Below, piece by piece: positions 26,391 through 33,218 of a stretch of DNA of 64,000 nt (positions within the stretch are counted from its first letter, which is position 1; each line of letters opens with the position of its first letter). Location of the stretch: positions 1,550,001 through 1,614,000 of the forward strand of contig NZ_FNLF01000002.1 in NCBI RefSeq assembly GCF_900103175.1, written 5' to 3'. Made by a program: the position numbers and the translations under genes. Below the pieces are notes generated by a model, which saw nothing but the letters and a program-made list of their open reading frames with translations, was not told the origin of the DNA and did no database searches. Source of the DNA: Tsukamurella pulmonis. Lineage in GTDB: Bacteria > Actinomycetota > Actinomycetes > Mycobacteriales > Mycobacteriaceae.

Positions 26391-27644
26391 GTGAAGAGCA
26401 GATCGTCGGGGGCGCGCGGTGGCCGCGTGGCGCTCGCGCTGCTGTCCGCGGTGGTGCTCGCCGTCACCGGAACCGTCTGGTGGAGCACCAATCTGGTGAT
26501 CGGCGGTTTCAACGTCTCCCGCGCCCTCGCCGAGGCGAAGGTCGCGAAGTCGACCGGCGGCGCCAAGAACATCCTGCTGATGGGTCTCGACAGCCGGCGT
26601 GATCAGAACGGCGATCCGCTTCCGGCCGACGTCCTCCAGCAGCTGCACGCCGGTACCAGTGACAACGGCGGCTACAACACCAACACCCTGATCCTCCTGC
26701 ACGTGCCCGCGGACGGGAAGAAGGTGACCGCCTTCTCCATTCCGCGCGACGACTACGTGAGCTTCGTCGGCGTCGAGTCGCGGAAGAAGGGGAAGATCAA
26801 GGAGGCCTACGGCACCCGCAAGGCCGAGGTCGAGGACGAACTGGCCGCCAAGGGCGTCTCCGACCGCAAGGAGCTGGAGAGCCGGGCGCGGGAGTCGGCG
26901 CGCGCCGCCACCATCGCCACCGTCGGGCGGCTCGTAGGGGTGCCGATCGACCACTTCGCGGAGGTGAGCCTCGTCGGCTTCTACGACCTCGCGCAGACCC
27001 TGGGCGGCGTCGAGGTGTGCCTCAACAGCCCCGTGCGCGACAGCTACTCCGGCGCAGCCTTCCCCGCCGGGCGGCAGAAGCTGAATGCCGCACAGTCACT
27101 GGCCTTCGTGCGGCAACGGCACGGCCTCGCCGACGGCGACCTCGACCGCACGCACCGGCAGCAGGCCTTCATCGCCGGCGTCATGGTGCAGCTGCAGAAG
27201 CAGGGCGTCTTCGGTGACGTCCGCAAGCTGCAGTCGCTGATCGCGGTGGCGCAGAAGGACGTCGTCGTCTCCGACGGCTGGAACCTGCAGGAGTTCGCCC
27301 AGCAGGCCGGCCAGATCGCGGGCACGAACCTGACTTTCACCACGTTGCCCGTGCTCGGCTACTCGACGATCGACGAGCAGGCGGTGAACCTCGTGGACCC
27401 GGCCGCGATCCGTGCGCAGGTGCAGAAGGCCTTCGGCCAGTCCGTACCCGACCCGGGCGATGCGGAGGACGCCGGCGAGGACGGGACCGCGACGACCCCG
27501 GCGGCGACCGACGCCCCGAATCAGGTGGGTTTCACCGAATCGAGCGCCCCGGCCACCACGACGACGACCGCGCCGACGGCGGCCGGCCCCGCACCCGATG
27601 CGGGAACCACGCTGCGCGGCGGCGAGATCCCCTGCGTCGACTGA
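26391..27644 (+). CDS. LytR-CpsA-Psr (LCP) family cell-wall ligase
   Basis: The 417-residue protein has a short cytoplasmic N-terminus, one membrane span (about 11-30, VALALLSAVVLAVTGTVWW) and an extracellular LCP domain (about 55-250) with KNILLMGLDSRR, NTLILLHVPADGKKVTAFSIPRDDYV, DLAQTLGGVEVCLN and LAFVRQRHGLADGDLDRTHRQQAF containing the conserved arginines. A Pro/Thr-rich tail follows. LCP enzymes join arabinogalactan or other polymers to peptidoglycan. The GTG is apparently leaderless, with TAATGT (26379-26384) six bases upstream and overlapping the rdgB stop. Confidence 0.92.
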   Translation: MKSRSSGARGGRVALALLSAVVLAVTGTVWWSTNLVIGGFNVSRALAEAKVAKSTGGAKNILLMGLDSRRDQNGDPLPADVLQQLHAGTSDNGGYNTNTLILLHVPADGKKVTAFSIPRDDYVSFVGVESRKKGKIKEAYGTRKAEVEDELAAKGVSDRKELESRARESARAATIATVGRLVGVPIDHFAEVSLVGFYDLAQTLGGVEVCLNSPVRDSYSGAAFPAGRQKLNAAQSLAFVRQRHGLADGDLDRTHRQQAFIAGVMVQLQKQGVFGDVRKLQSLIAVAQKDVVVSDGWNLQEFAQQAGQIAGTNLTFTTLPVLGYSTIDEQAVNLVDPAAIRAQVQKAFGQSVPDPGDAEDAGEDGTATTPAATDAPNQVGFTESSAPATTTTTAPTAAGPAPDAGTTLRGGEIPCVD

Positions 27645-27671
27645 CTCCCGCGGCGCACCGGGGACGTGCGC

Positions 27672-27694
27672 GACAACAGGCGTTGTCCTAACCT
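27672..27694 (+). promoter_or_regulatory. Palindrome and -10 of a leaderless promoter
   Basis: GACAAC, four bases, GTTGTC (27672-27687) is a perfect 6-bp dyad directly in front of TAACCT (27689-27694), which lies six bases before ATG 27701. An operator overlapping a leaderless promoter is likely; no regulator gene is adjacent. Confidence 0.4.
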
Positions 27695-27700
27695 CGGTGG

Positions 27701-28648
27701 ATGACGACCGGAGCGCGCGGAATCCGCGATGAGGAAACCCACTGGATCGACGCAGGCGACGGTGCCCGCCTCCACGTGCGCGCCGTCGGACCGCCCGACG
27801 CGCCGACGGTCGTGCTCGCGCACGGTTGGGCGTGCCGGATCGAGTACTGGCGGCCACAGATCGACGAGCTCGCGCGCGACCACCGCGTGATCGCCTTCGA
27901 CCAGCGCGGACACGGCCTCAGCACCACCGGCTCGCGCGACATCGACGCCGAGGTGTTGGCAGACGACCTCGCGCGTGTCGTCGACGTCGCGGCCGATGCG
28001 CACTCCGTCGTCGTCGGGCACAGCATGGGCGGGATCGCGGTCCAGGCCTGGTGGGACCGTCACCCCGAGCAGGCGGCGCGGACCAGCGGGGGAGCGGTCC
28101 TCGCGAACACGACCTGGGGCGGGCTCGCACGCGGTACGCGCGTCTTCCCCCTCCTCAACGGTCGCGTTCCGGGCCCGCAGTGGTTGGGCAGGTTGGTGCT
28201 CGGCGCCGCGGTGCCGATGCCCGACGGCCCGCTGCTGCGCGCCGCCGTCCGGAACCGCACAATGAACCCTCGGCACGCGACGCGAGCGCAGGCGAGGTTC
28301 GTGAGTGACGTCGTGCGGGCCTGTGACCCGGGAGTCCGCGCCCGGACGGCCCTGGCTCTCGCCGACCTCGACCTGGGTCCGGCCGCGGCGCGGGCTATCA
28401 CCGTCCCGACGACGGTCATCGTCGGACGGGCCGACCGACTGACGCCCGCCTGGATGGGGCGCCGCATCGCTACAGAGCTGGAACGGACCGGCGGACTGCA
28501 CCGGCTCGTCGAGCTGGATACGGGACACAGCGCGAACGTCGAGATGCCGGACGTTTTCACTGCTGAGATCCGGCGCGTGGTGAGGGTCGCGCAGGGCTCC
28601 GGGCCCGGCGCGGTAGCGTCACAGGGCGTTCCGATCCGACGAGTGTGA
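27701..28648 (+). CDS. Alpha/beta hydrolase
   Basis: A 315-residue alpha/beta hydrolase. Visible elements are the oxyanion strand VVLAHGWACRIEYWRPQ, FDQRGHGLS, the nucleophile elbow VVGHSMGGIAVQAW (Ser about 109), the acid region VIVGRADRLTPAW and the catalytic histidine in LDTGHSANVEMPD. No signal peptide is seen. Similar proteins are annotated as epoxide hydrolases, haloperoxidases or lipases; sequence does not choose. It overlaps the downstream lipoprotein reading frame only if that gene starts at GTG 28645. Confidence 0.82.
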   Translation: MTTGARGIRDEETHWIDAGDGARLHVRAVGPPDAPTVVLAHGWACRIEYWRPQIDELARDHRVIAFDQRGHGLSTTGSRDIDAEVLADDLARVVDVAADAHSVVVGHSMGGIAVQAWWDRHPEQAARTSGGAVLANTTWGGLARGTRVFPLLNGRVPGPQWLGRLVLGAAVPMPDGPLLRAAVRNRTMNPRHATRAQARFVSDVVRACDPGVRARTALALADLDLGPAAARAITVPTTVIVGRADRLTPAWMGRRIATELERTGGLHRLVELDTGHSANVEMPDVFTAEIRRVVRVAQGSGPGAVASQGVPIRRV

Positions 28649-28662
28649 AGCAGGTGCAGATC

Positions 28663-28944
28663 ATGGGTAGATCCACGACCGGTGTCCGATTCGGTGCGGC
28701 GGTGCTCGCCATCGCCGCGCTGACGTTGACGGGGTGCACGAAACAGGGCGGCGACACGACGTGTGAGAACTACCAGAAGATGTCCGACGCGGACCAGCGC
28801 GAGCAGGTGACGAAGCTGTACAAGGACAAGCACGGCGACGAGCCGTCGGCGATCGTGGTGAGCGGGCTGCAGCAGCAGGCGATCGTCTACTGCAAGACCG
28901 CGGGCACCCCGGACTCGAAGATCAAGGAGATCCCGATCTCCTGA
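28663..28944 (+). CDS. Small secreted lipoprotein
   Basis: The 93-residue protein has a lipoprotein signal (MGRSTTGVRFGAAVLAIAAL followed by the lipobox LTGC at residues 22-25) and a mature part of about 69 residues with two cysteines (TTCENY and VYCKT) that probably form a disulfide. The mature region TCENYQKMSDADQREQVTKL resembles small helical HdeA-like or mycobacterial lipoprotein families, but I cannot assign it. ATG 28663 is preferred because the signal peptide then has a normal length; GTG 28645 is possible. It is followed by a strong terminator. Confidence 0.72.
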   Translation: MGRSTTGVRFGAAVLAIAALTLTGCTKQGGDTTCENYQKMSDADQREQVTKLYKDKHGDEPSAIVVSGLQQQAIVYCKTAGTPDSKIKEIPIS

Positions 28945-28955
28945 CCCGCGGCGAG

Positions 28956-28993
28956 GACGAGGCGCCGACCCCCGTGGGGATCGGCGCCTCGTC
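28956..28993. terminator. Bidirectional rho-independent-like terminator
   Basis: GACGAGGCGCCGA and TCGGCGCCTCGTC form a perfect 13-bp stem around a C-rich/G-rich loop that can extend it. It lies between the lipoprotein gene (+) and the haemophore-like gene (-) and can serve both. There is no long U tract, as is usual in actinobacteria. Confidence 0.75.
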
Positions 28994-29007
28994 GTCGTTC
29001 GGGGTGA

Positions 29008-29364
29008 TCAGTACTGCGAGCAGCTCGCAGCGACCGTGCCGATCGCCTGATTGATCCGCGCCTGATTCTGCGTGTAGTACGCGGCGAGCTGCGGGTTCTG
29101 GCGGCCCAACTCGTGCACGCGCGCCATGCGCTCGGCGGGCGGCAGGGTCAGGATGCGCTCCGCCTCGGCGCGGCCGCCCGGGACCTGGTCGACCATCGTC
29201 GCGGCCTCGGGGGCGACGGCGACGACCGCGCGCTCCACCTGGGCCACCGTGCAGTTCGTCCCGGGAACCGGGTCGGACGGTGCCGCCTGCGCCATAGCGG
29301 CGGGGGCGAGGACGAGGGCTCCGGCCGCGCCGGCGGTCGCGGCGATCTTCCAACGTGTGAGCAT
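29008..29364 (-). CDS. Haemophore-like exported protein (MHB-type haem-binding domain)
   Basis: The 118-residue protein has a cleavable signal peptide (MLTRWKIAATAGAAGALVLA followed by AMAQA) and a small helical domain with cysteines in GTNCTVAQVERAVVAVAPEA and the terminal VAASCSQY. This pattern, including PPAERMARVHELGRQNPQLAAYY, matches the mycobacterial haemophore family (Rv0203-like, hemophore-related proteins) that binds haem outside the cell or in the mycomembrane space. It supports a mycolata host. No haem importer gene is adjacent, so the role in iron uptake is inferred from family. Confidence 0.78.
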   Translation of the reverse strand: MLTRWKIAATAGAAGALVLAPAAMAQAAPSDPVPGTNCTVAQVERAVVAVAPEAATMVDQVPGGRAEAERILTLPPAERMARVHELGRQNPQLAAYYTQNQARINQAIGTVAASCSQY

Positions 29365-29712
29365 GGTGTTCTCCCTTCAGTCGTGCCCGGATGCATCGGT
29401 GGATGCTCCCGAGCCACTGCATCGAACGTACCCAGGTCAATCTGAGTTACCGCCAAGAGAATTCACAGGTATTCACAGCCTTCGCCCTGATCGATCGTGC
29501 GAAACACGCTGGGGCCTGGTGCTTTCGCGATGAGACGATGACGATGAGCGCGTGCGAACAGTACCCGGGGTGGTGCTTAACCGTCCGGTGCTTGGATCGG
29601 GATGTGTTATGCGGCGCGATGCTCGGGAAGCGCCCGCAGTGTGGTGTAGTACAGACGATTCGATGGCCGGGATCGCGCTCGGTGCGATGTCGGGACGGCG
29701 GCCCGGGTGAGC

Positions 29713-29740
29713 TTGTACCTTTGTTCCTGGTCAGTAAGGT
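29713..29740 (+). promoter_or_regulatory. Candidate sigma-70-type promoter
   Basis: TTGTAC (29713-29718), 16 bases, TAAGGT (29735-29740), about 40 bases before the putative start of the Mce-associated-like gene. The 416-base gap from 29365 to 29780 otherwise shows no gene that I can support, although a plus-strand frame stays open through it. Confidence 0.35.
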
Positions 29741-29780
29741 TAGAAGACGCAACCGCAACCCGATTGGTGTGAGATCCGCT

Positions 29781-30662
29781 GTGACGAAGAACGCCCCTGA
29801 CGACGGCAATCCCGACTCGAGTGCGGGTTCGGCCGACGGTGCGACCGACGGCTCCACGTCGGGTGCGCCGGGTGTGGACACCGGCGCGGGTGATCGCCCC
29901 GACCGACCCGCAACGGGGCGGGGGGCATCCCCGTCGTCCCAGCGTCCGAAGCGCCCGAAGACGCCCATCGACGACGACCTGGAGGCCGAGGGCGACGACG
30001 AAGCGGACGACCAACCGGGAGCGGGGAAGCAGCGGGCGGCGCGCCCGGCGCTGCGGCGTGCTGCTGCTCCGACCGGCACGCCCTCGACGGTGATGACCGT
30101 CCTCGCGACGATCCTCGTGGTGGCAGTGGTCGCCGGCATCGCCTTCCTCGGCTACAGCTACGTCGATACCCGGAACGAGCTGGACCGGCTCAAGTCCGAT
30201 GCTGCGGACCGGGCGGCGGCGGAGCGAGTGGCGGGAGAATTCGCGAGCCGTGTGTCGACGGTCGACTACCGCGACGTACCGGCGTGGACGGCAGGGGTGA
30301 CCAAGGGGGTCTCGCCCGAGCTGAAGAGCAAGCTGGAGAAGGCCTCCGATGTGGCCGGCCAACTCTTCCAGCCGCTGCAGTGGGTGGCGAAGGGGACTGT
30401 GCTCGACACCGTCGTGACCTCCCAGTCGGGCCCGGTCTTCAAGGTCAACGCGTACGTCAGGAGTGAGATCTCCACCGTCCAGTTCCCCGAGGGCGGGAGG
30501 GTCCAGCTCAATGTCTGGGCCATCACCCTCGACCGGGACAAGGACTGGCAGGTGACCGAGTCGGGATCCGACAGCGGCATGCTGGACATCCCGCCGGCCG
30601 GGGGAACGCCGGCCGGCGCATCCGCAGCCCCGACCCCCGGCGCGCCGGCGGCCGGAAACTGA
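29781..30662 (+). CDS. Mce-associated-like membrane protein
   Basis: The protein (about 293 residues from GTG 29781; GTG 29769 also possible) has a charged, disordered cytoplasmic N-terminus (about 1-105, rich in D, G, P, R), one membrane span (about 112-132, MTVLATILVVAVVAGIAFLG) and an extracellular domain with YSYVDTRNELDRLKSDAADR and the NTF2-like strand pattern of Mce-associated proteins (VSTVDYRDVPAWTAGVTKGV). A Pro/Ala tail ends it. Such proteins stabilise Mce lipid importers, but no mce operon is nearby. The frame upstream of 29769 is open but lacks credible protein features. Confidence 0.65.
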   Translation: MTKNAPDDGNPDSSAGSADGATDGSTSGAPGVDTGAGDRPDRPATGRGASPSSQRPKRPKTPIDDDLEAEGDDEADDQPGAGKQRAARPALRRAAAPTGTPSTVMTVLATILVVAVVAGIAFLGYSYVDTRNELDRLKSDAADRAAAERVAGEFASRVSTVDYRDVPAWTAGVTKGVSPELKSKLEKASDVAGQLFQPLQWVAKGTVLDTVVTSQSGPVFKVNAYVRSEISTVQFPEGGRVQLNVWAITLDRDKDWQVTESGSDSGMLDIPPAGGTPAGASAAPTPGAPAAGN

Positions 30663-30744
30663 CCGGCTGCTGCATCGAGATTGAAAGTTGTTGTGGTGCA
30701 GTACCGGATACTGCGCCGCCCCGCGCGAACCGCCCTCCCCGAAC

Positions 30745-30760
30745 TGTGATCTGAATCACG
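30745..30760. promoter_or_regulatory. CRP-like box upstream of hsp20
   Basis: TGTGA-TCTGAA-TCACG, differing from the box before uraD by a single base in the spacer. It lies nine bases ahead of the CIRCE element of the hsp20 gene, suggesting a second input besides HrcA. Confidence 0.45.
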
Positions 30761-30769
30761 AAAAAGGTC

Positions 30770-30794
30770 TAGCACTCGCGCCTCCGGAGTGCTA
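30770..30794. promoter_or_regulatory. CIRCE element (HrcA operator) of hsp20
   Basis: TAGCACTC, nine bases, GAGTGCTA: the canonical HrcA-binding CIRCE dyad (consensus TTAGCACTC-N9-GAGTGCTAA), matching fully except the outermost base on the left. It lies 76 bases before the hsp20 start, so heat or misfolding should derepress the gene. Confidence 0.9.
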
Positions 30795-30820
30795 AAACGG
30801 GTAGTGCACAGTTGAAGAGT

Positions 30821-30841
30821 TGCCCGTCAGGGTGACGGGCA
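30821..30841 (+). other. 5'-UTR hairpin before the hsp20 ribosome site
   Basis: TGCCCGTCA, GGG, TGACGGGCA: a perfect 9-bp stem with a three-base loop, 13 bases before the ribosome site GGGAGGT (30855-30861). It does not include the ribosome site, so a classical RNA thermometer is unlikely; mRNA protection is possible. Confidence 0.4.
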
Positions 30842-30869
30842 GCCTGGAGTTCACGGGAGGTGGTTGGCT

Positions 30870-31361
30870 GTGCTTCGGGTTGATCCATTCTCTGAGTTCG
30901 ACGACCTGGCGCAGGGATTGCTGGCCGCCGGTCGACAGACCGGCTCGGCGCGGTCTCCGCGGTTCATGCCGATGGATCTGTACCAGGTGGACGATCACTA
31001 CGTCCTCACCGCGGACCTGCCGGGCGCGGACCCCGGCTCGATCGACGTGAACGTCGAGAACGGCGTTCTCACGCTCACCGGCCGACGGTCCACCATGTCC
31101 GATTCCGGAGTGCGTTGGCTGACCAGCGAACGTTTCTCCGGCATCTACCGGCGCCGACTCACTCTCGGCGAGAGCATCGACACCGCGGGCATCACCGCGC
31201 GTTACGACAACGGCGTGCTCACGGTGACGATCCCGATCGCCGAACGGGCCAAGCCGAGGCAGATCGTCGTCGAGCAGGCGGCGGACGAGCCGTCGTGCGA
31301 GCAGCTCGCCGTCGGGTCCGGGGGCGACGACGACCGTTCCGGGGTTCGACCGACCGAGTAG
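30870..31361 (+). CDS. Hsp20/alpha-crystallin small heat-shock protein
   Basis: The 163-residue holdase chaperone begins MLRVDPFSEFDDLAQGLLAA and has the alpha-crystallin domain at about 40-130: MPMDLYQVDDHYVLTADLPG, IDVNVENGVLTLTGRRS and the terminal YDNGVLTVTIPIAE, with the A-x-x-x-n-GVL motif intact. A 25-residue acidic tail follows. GTG 30870 is chosen because GGGAGGT ends eight bases upstream; TTG 30864 is too close. Regulation by HrcA is clear from the CIRCE element, and a CRP-like box adds a second possible control. Confidence 0.95.
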   Translation: MLRVDPFSEFDDLAQGLLAAGRQTGSARSPRFMPMDLYQVDDHYVLTADLPGADPGSIDVNVENGVLTLTGRRSTMSDSGVRWLTSERFSGIYRRRLTLGESIDTAGITARYDNGVLTVTIPIAERAKPRQIVVEQAADEPSCEQLAVGSGGDDDRSGVRPTE

Positions 31362-31436
31362 GAACGACGCGACGGCGCGGACCGGCGGTGATTCGGCCGG
31401 TCCCGCCCGTCGCTCCCCACGGATAGGGAGGCGGAG

Positions 31437-31610
31437 ATGTCATACGGCCATGAGCTCGTCTCGGAATCGGAGCAGATCGTGCCGCAGGCCGACCCGGTGG
31501 ACGCTGTCGAGCAGTCGCACGTCGTCGACCTGGACGCGGCGATCGAGGACTATCCCTGGGTGCGTCGCGATGCGGTGGTGACCATCGGCGGTCATCGCTT
31601 CTTACTCTGA
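31437..31610 (+). CDS. Small unknown protein (57 aa)
   Basis: A short reading frame, MSYGHELVSESEQIVPQADP onward, ending GGHRFLL, behind an excellent ribosome site (GGGAGGCGGAG just before the ATG). It is acidic in the first two thirds, with a tryptophan-containing basic end (YPWVRRDAVVTIGGHRF). It lies 75 bases after hsp20 and before a hairpin terminator, so it probably forms the end of the heat-shock transcript. I do not recognise a family. The ribosome site, spacing and actinobacterial codon usage support it being real. Confidence 0.55.
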   Translation: MSYGHELVSESEQIVPQADPVDAVEQSHVVDLDAAIEDYPWVRRDAVVTIGGHRFLL

Positions 31611-31644
31611 TTCGCGCTGCGCCCATGAACCCTGTTGCGAGGCA

Positions 31645-31677
31645 CGGGGGCTCCTGACGGGCTGGTCGGAGCCCCCG
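31645..31677 (+). terminator. Hairpin terminator after the hsp20 unit
   Basis: CGGGGGCTCC and GGAGCCCCCG form a perfect 10-bp GC stem with a 13-base loop, 34 bases after the stop of the 57-residue protein. It separates that unit from the next gene at 31724. Confidence 0.65.
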
Positions 31678-31723
31678 GGCCGACCCTTGCACACGCTGCA
31701 GCACCGACCGGCCCCTGGAGTGC

Positions 31724-32074
31724 ATGAGGAACACGATCATGAGAACTCTGCATCAGCTCACCGCCACCATCGAGACCGTCGCGCCCCTGCCGACGGAGGA
31801 CGGCGCCCGCGTGGCCGGAACCGTCGAAGTGGTCAGCGAATGCGACCGCGAGGGACGGGCGCGCATGCGCTGCCGGGAGGTCGCTGACGACGCCTGGCAT
31901 CCCGTCGCGGGTGCGGCCGTCGATCTCGCCGACCCCGCGGATCTGCCCTTCCATCACTCCGCGACGCTGTCGCGGCTCCTCGCGCACCAGCAGCCACCCG
32001 CGGGGGTGGCACCGGAGTCGGTGGCCTTCTACTTCTGCGACGATCTCGATACCCCGCGGACGCCGGCGGCGTGA
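31724..32074 (+). CDS. Small unknown protein (116 aa)
   Basis: A soluble 116-residue protein with no signal or membrane segment. It opens MRNTIMRTLHQLTATIETVA, suggesting ATG 31724 (GGAG five bases upstream) or ATG 31739. The middle has two cysteine-containing pieces (SECDREGRARMRCREVADDAWHPV, split here into SECDREGRARMRC and EVADDAWHPV) and the end reads SVAFYFCDDLDTPRTPAA. I do not recognise the family. It follows a terminator, so it has its own promoter, and tRNA-Leu lies convergently downstream. Confidence 0.5.
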   Translation: MRNTIMRTLHQLTATIETVAPLPTEDGARVAGTVEVVSECDREGRARMRCREVADDAWHPVAGAAVDLADPADLPFHHSATLSRLLAHQQPPAGVAPESVAFYFCDDLDTPRTPAA

Positions 32075-32120
32075 TCGGCCGAGGCCGGCGAAGGGCGTCG
32101 ACGGACGTAGGGAGCACGGG

Positions 32121-32202
<82 letters not shown>

Positions 32203-32284
32203 GTGCGGCAGCGAGATCCTGCTGCGGCGCAGGTCACGATACCGGCATTCGGACACCGGCGGGTTGACGGGTACCGTCGAGGAC

Positions 32285-32779
32285 GTGAAACGTCGTCGCC
32301 ATCGTCCCGCGCTGATCGCGTTCGTCGTGATCGCCGCCGCGGCGTTCCTGGCGCTCGGCTGGTGGCAGTGGGGGCGCTTCGAGTCGAGTGCCGGATCGGC
32401 GCGCAACCTCGGCTACGCCCTGCAGTGGCCGCTCTTCGCCGTCGCGGCCGTCTGGGGATATCGCCGGTTCGTGCAGCTCGAGGACGAGGCGCAGCTGCAG
32501 GACGAGCTCGCCGCGCAGGAGATGGCCGCGGACCCGCAGGCCCGGGCCGCGGAGACTCCGGCCCCCGAGGTCTCGGCCGCGCGGGCGGTCGCCGCACCGC
32601 CGCGCCCCGCGACGAAGACGGCCACCAAGCTCACCGCGATCCCGGAGGGATTCCTGCCGAGCCGGGCCGGGGCGGCACCGTCGGCCCCGGAGCCGGCGCC
32701 GGACGACCCTGCGCACGACGAGTACAACCGCCTCCTCGCCGAACTGGCGGGGAGTGAGCACCCCGAGGAGACGAAGTGA
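32285..32779 (+). CDS. Membrane protein of unknown function (two spans)
   Basis: The 164-residue protein starts at GTG 32285, seven bases behind TACCGT, so it may be leaderless. It has two membrane segments (about 9-27, LIAFVVIAAAAFLALGWWQW, and 44-60, LQWPLFAVAAVWGY), then a long hydrophilic cytoplasmic tail rich in Ala, Pro and Glu. It ends four bases inside the DUF3817 gene (GTGA overlap), the conserved actinobacterial arrangement. Function unknown; co-translation with the DUF3817 protein suggests they form a complex. Confidence 0.72.
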   Translation: MKRRRHRPALIAFVVIAAAAFLALGWWQWGRFESSAGSARNLGYALQWPLFAVAAVWGYRRFVQLEDEAQLQDELAAQEMAADPQARAAETPAPEVSAARAVAAPPRPATKTATKLTAIPEGFLPSRAGAAPSAPEPAPDDPAHDEYNRLLAELAGSEHPEETK

Positions 32780-33153
32780 CCGACGCACCAGCGAAGAGCG
32801 CCGAGCAGCTCGCGGCCAAGCGACGCGAGCAGGTGCGGGGCGCACTCAAGCGCTACCGCTTCATGGCGACGCTCACAGGCGTCATCCTGCTCGTCTTCTG
32901 CGCGGAGATGGTCTACAAGTACCTCCTCGCGCCGGCCTTCGACTGGGAGAGCCCGGAATGGCTCTTCTACTTCGGCGCCGTCCACGGCTGGTGCTACTTC
33001 ATCTACCTGCTCGTCACCGTCGACCTCGGATCCAAGGTCCGGTGGCCGGCGAAGCGATTCGCTCTCACGCTGCTCGCCGGAACCATCCCCTTCGCCTCGT
33101 TCTACTTCGAGAAGAAGAACTCGGACGAGATCCGCGCGCAGTTCGACCTCTGA
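32776..33153 (+). CDS. DUF3817 integral membrane protein
   Basis: The 125-residue protein has an N-terminal charged helix (SAEQLAAKRREQVRGALKRY) and three membrane segments: FMATLTGVILLVFCAEMVYK, FYFGAVHGWCYFIYLLVTVD and FALTLLAGTIPFASFYF. The HGWCYFIYLL segment and the final FYFEKK are DUF3817 hallmarks. GTG 32776 overlaps the preceding stop. Function unknown. A perfect 16-bp hairpin follows. Confidence 0.88.
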   Translation: MTDAPAKSAEQLAAKRREQVRGALKRYRFMATLTGVILLVFCAEMVYKYLLAPAFDWESPEWLFYFGAVHGWCYFIYLLVTVDLGSKVRWPAKRFALTLLAGTIPFASFYFEKKNSDEIRAQFDL

Positions 33154-33165
33154 CGCCGCAACGAG

Positions 33166-33201
33166 AACGCCGCCCGCTCCCCGAAGGGAGCGGGCGGCGT
33201 T
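33166..33201. terminator. Bidirectional hairpin terminator
   Basis: A perfect 16-bp stem (AACGCCGCCCGCTCCC paired with GGGAGCGGGCGGCGTT) closed by the loop CGAA. It lies between the convergent DUF3817 gene and the fadD gene and can serve both strands. Confidence 0.85.
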
Positions 33202-33218
33202 CGTCGTAGGGGAGCGGG

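Noticed and set aside
29391-29768. N-terminal extension of the Mce-associated-like protein back to 29391
   Set aside because: The frame is open but the sequence is Cys/Arg/Trp-rich, with no ribosome site, and a promoter-like pair (29713-29740) lies inside it.
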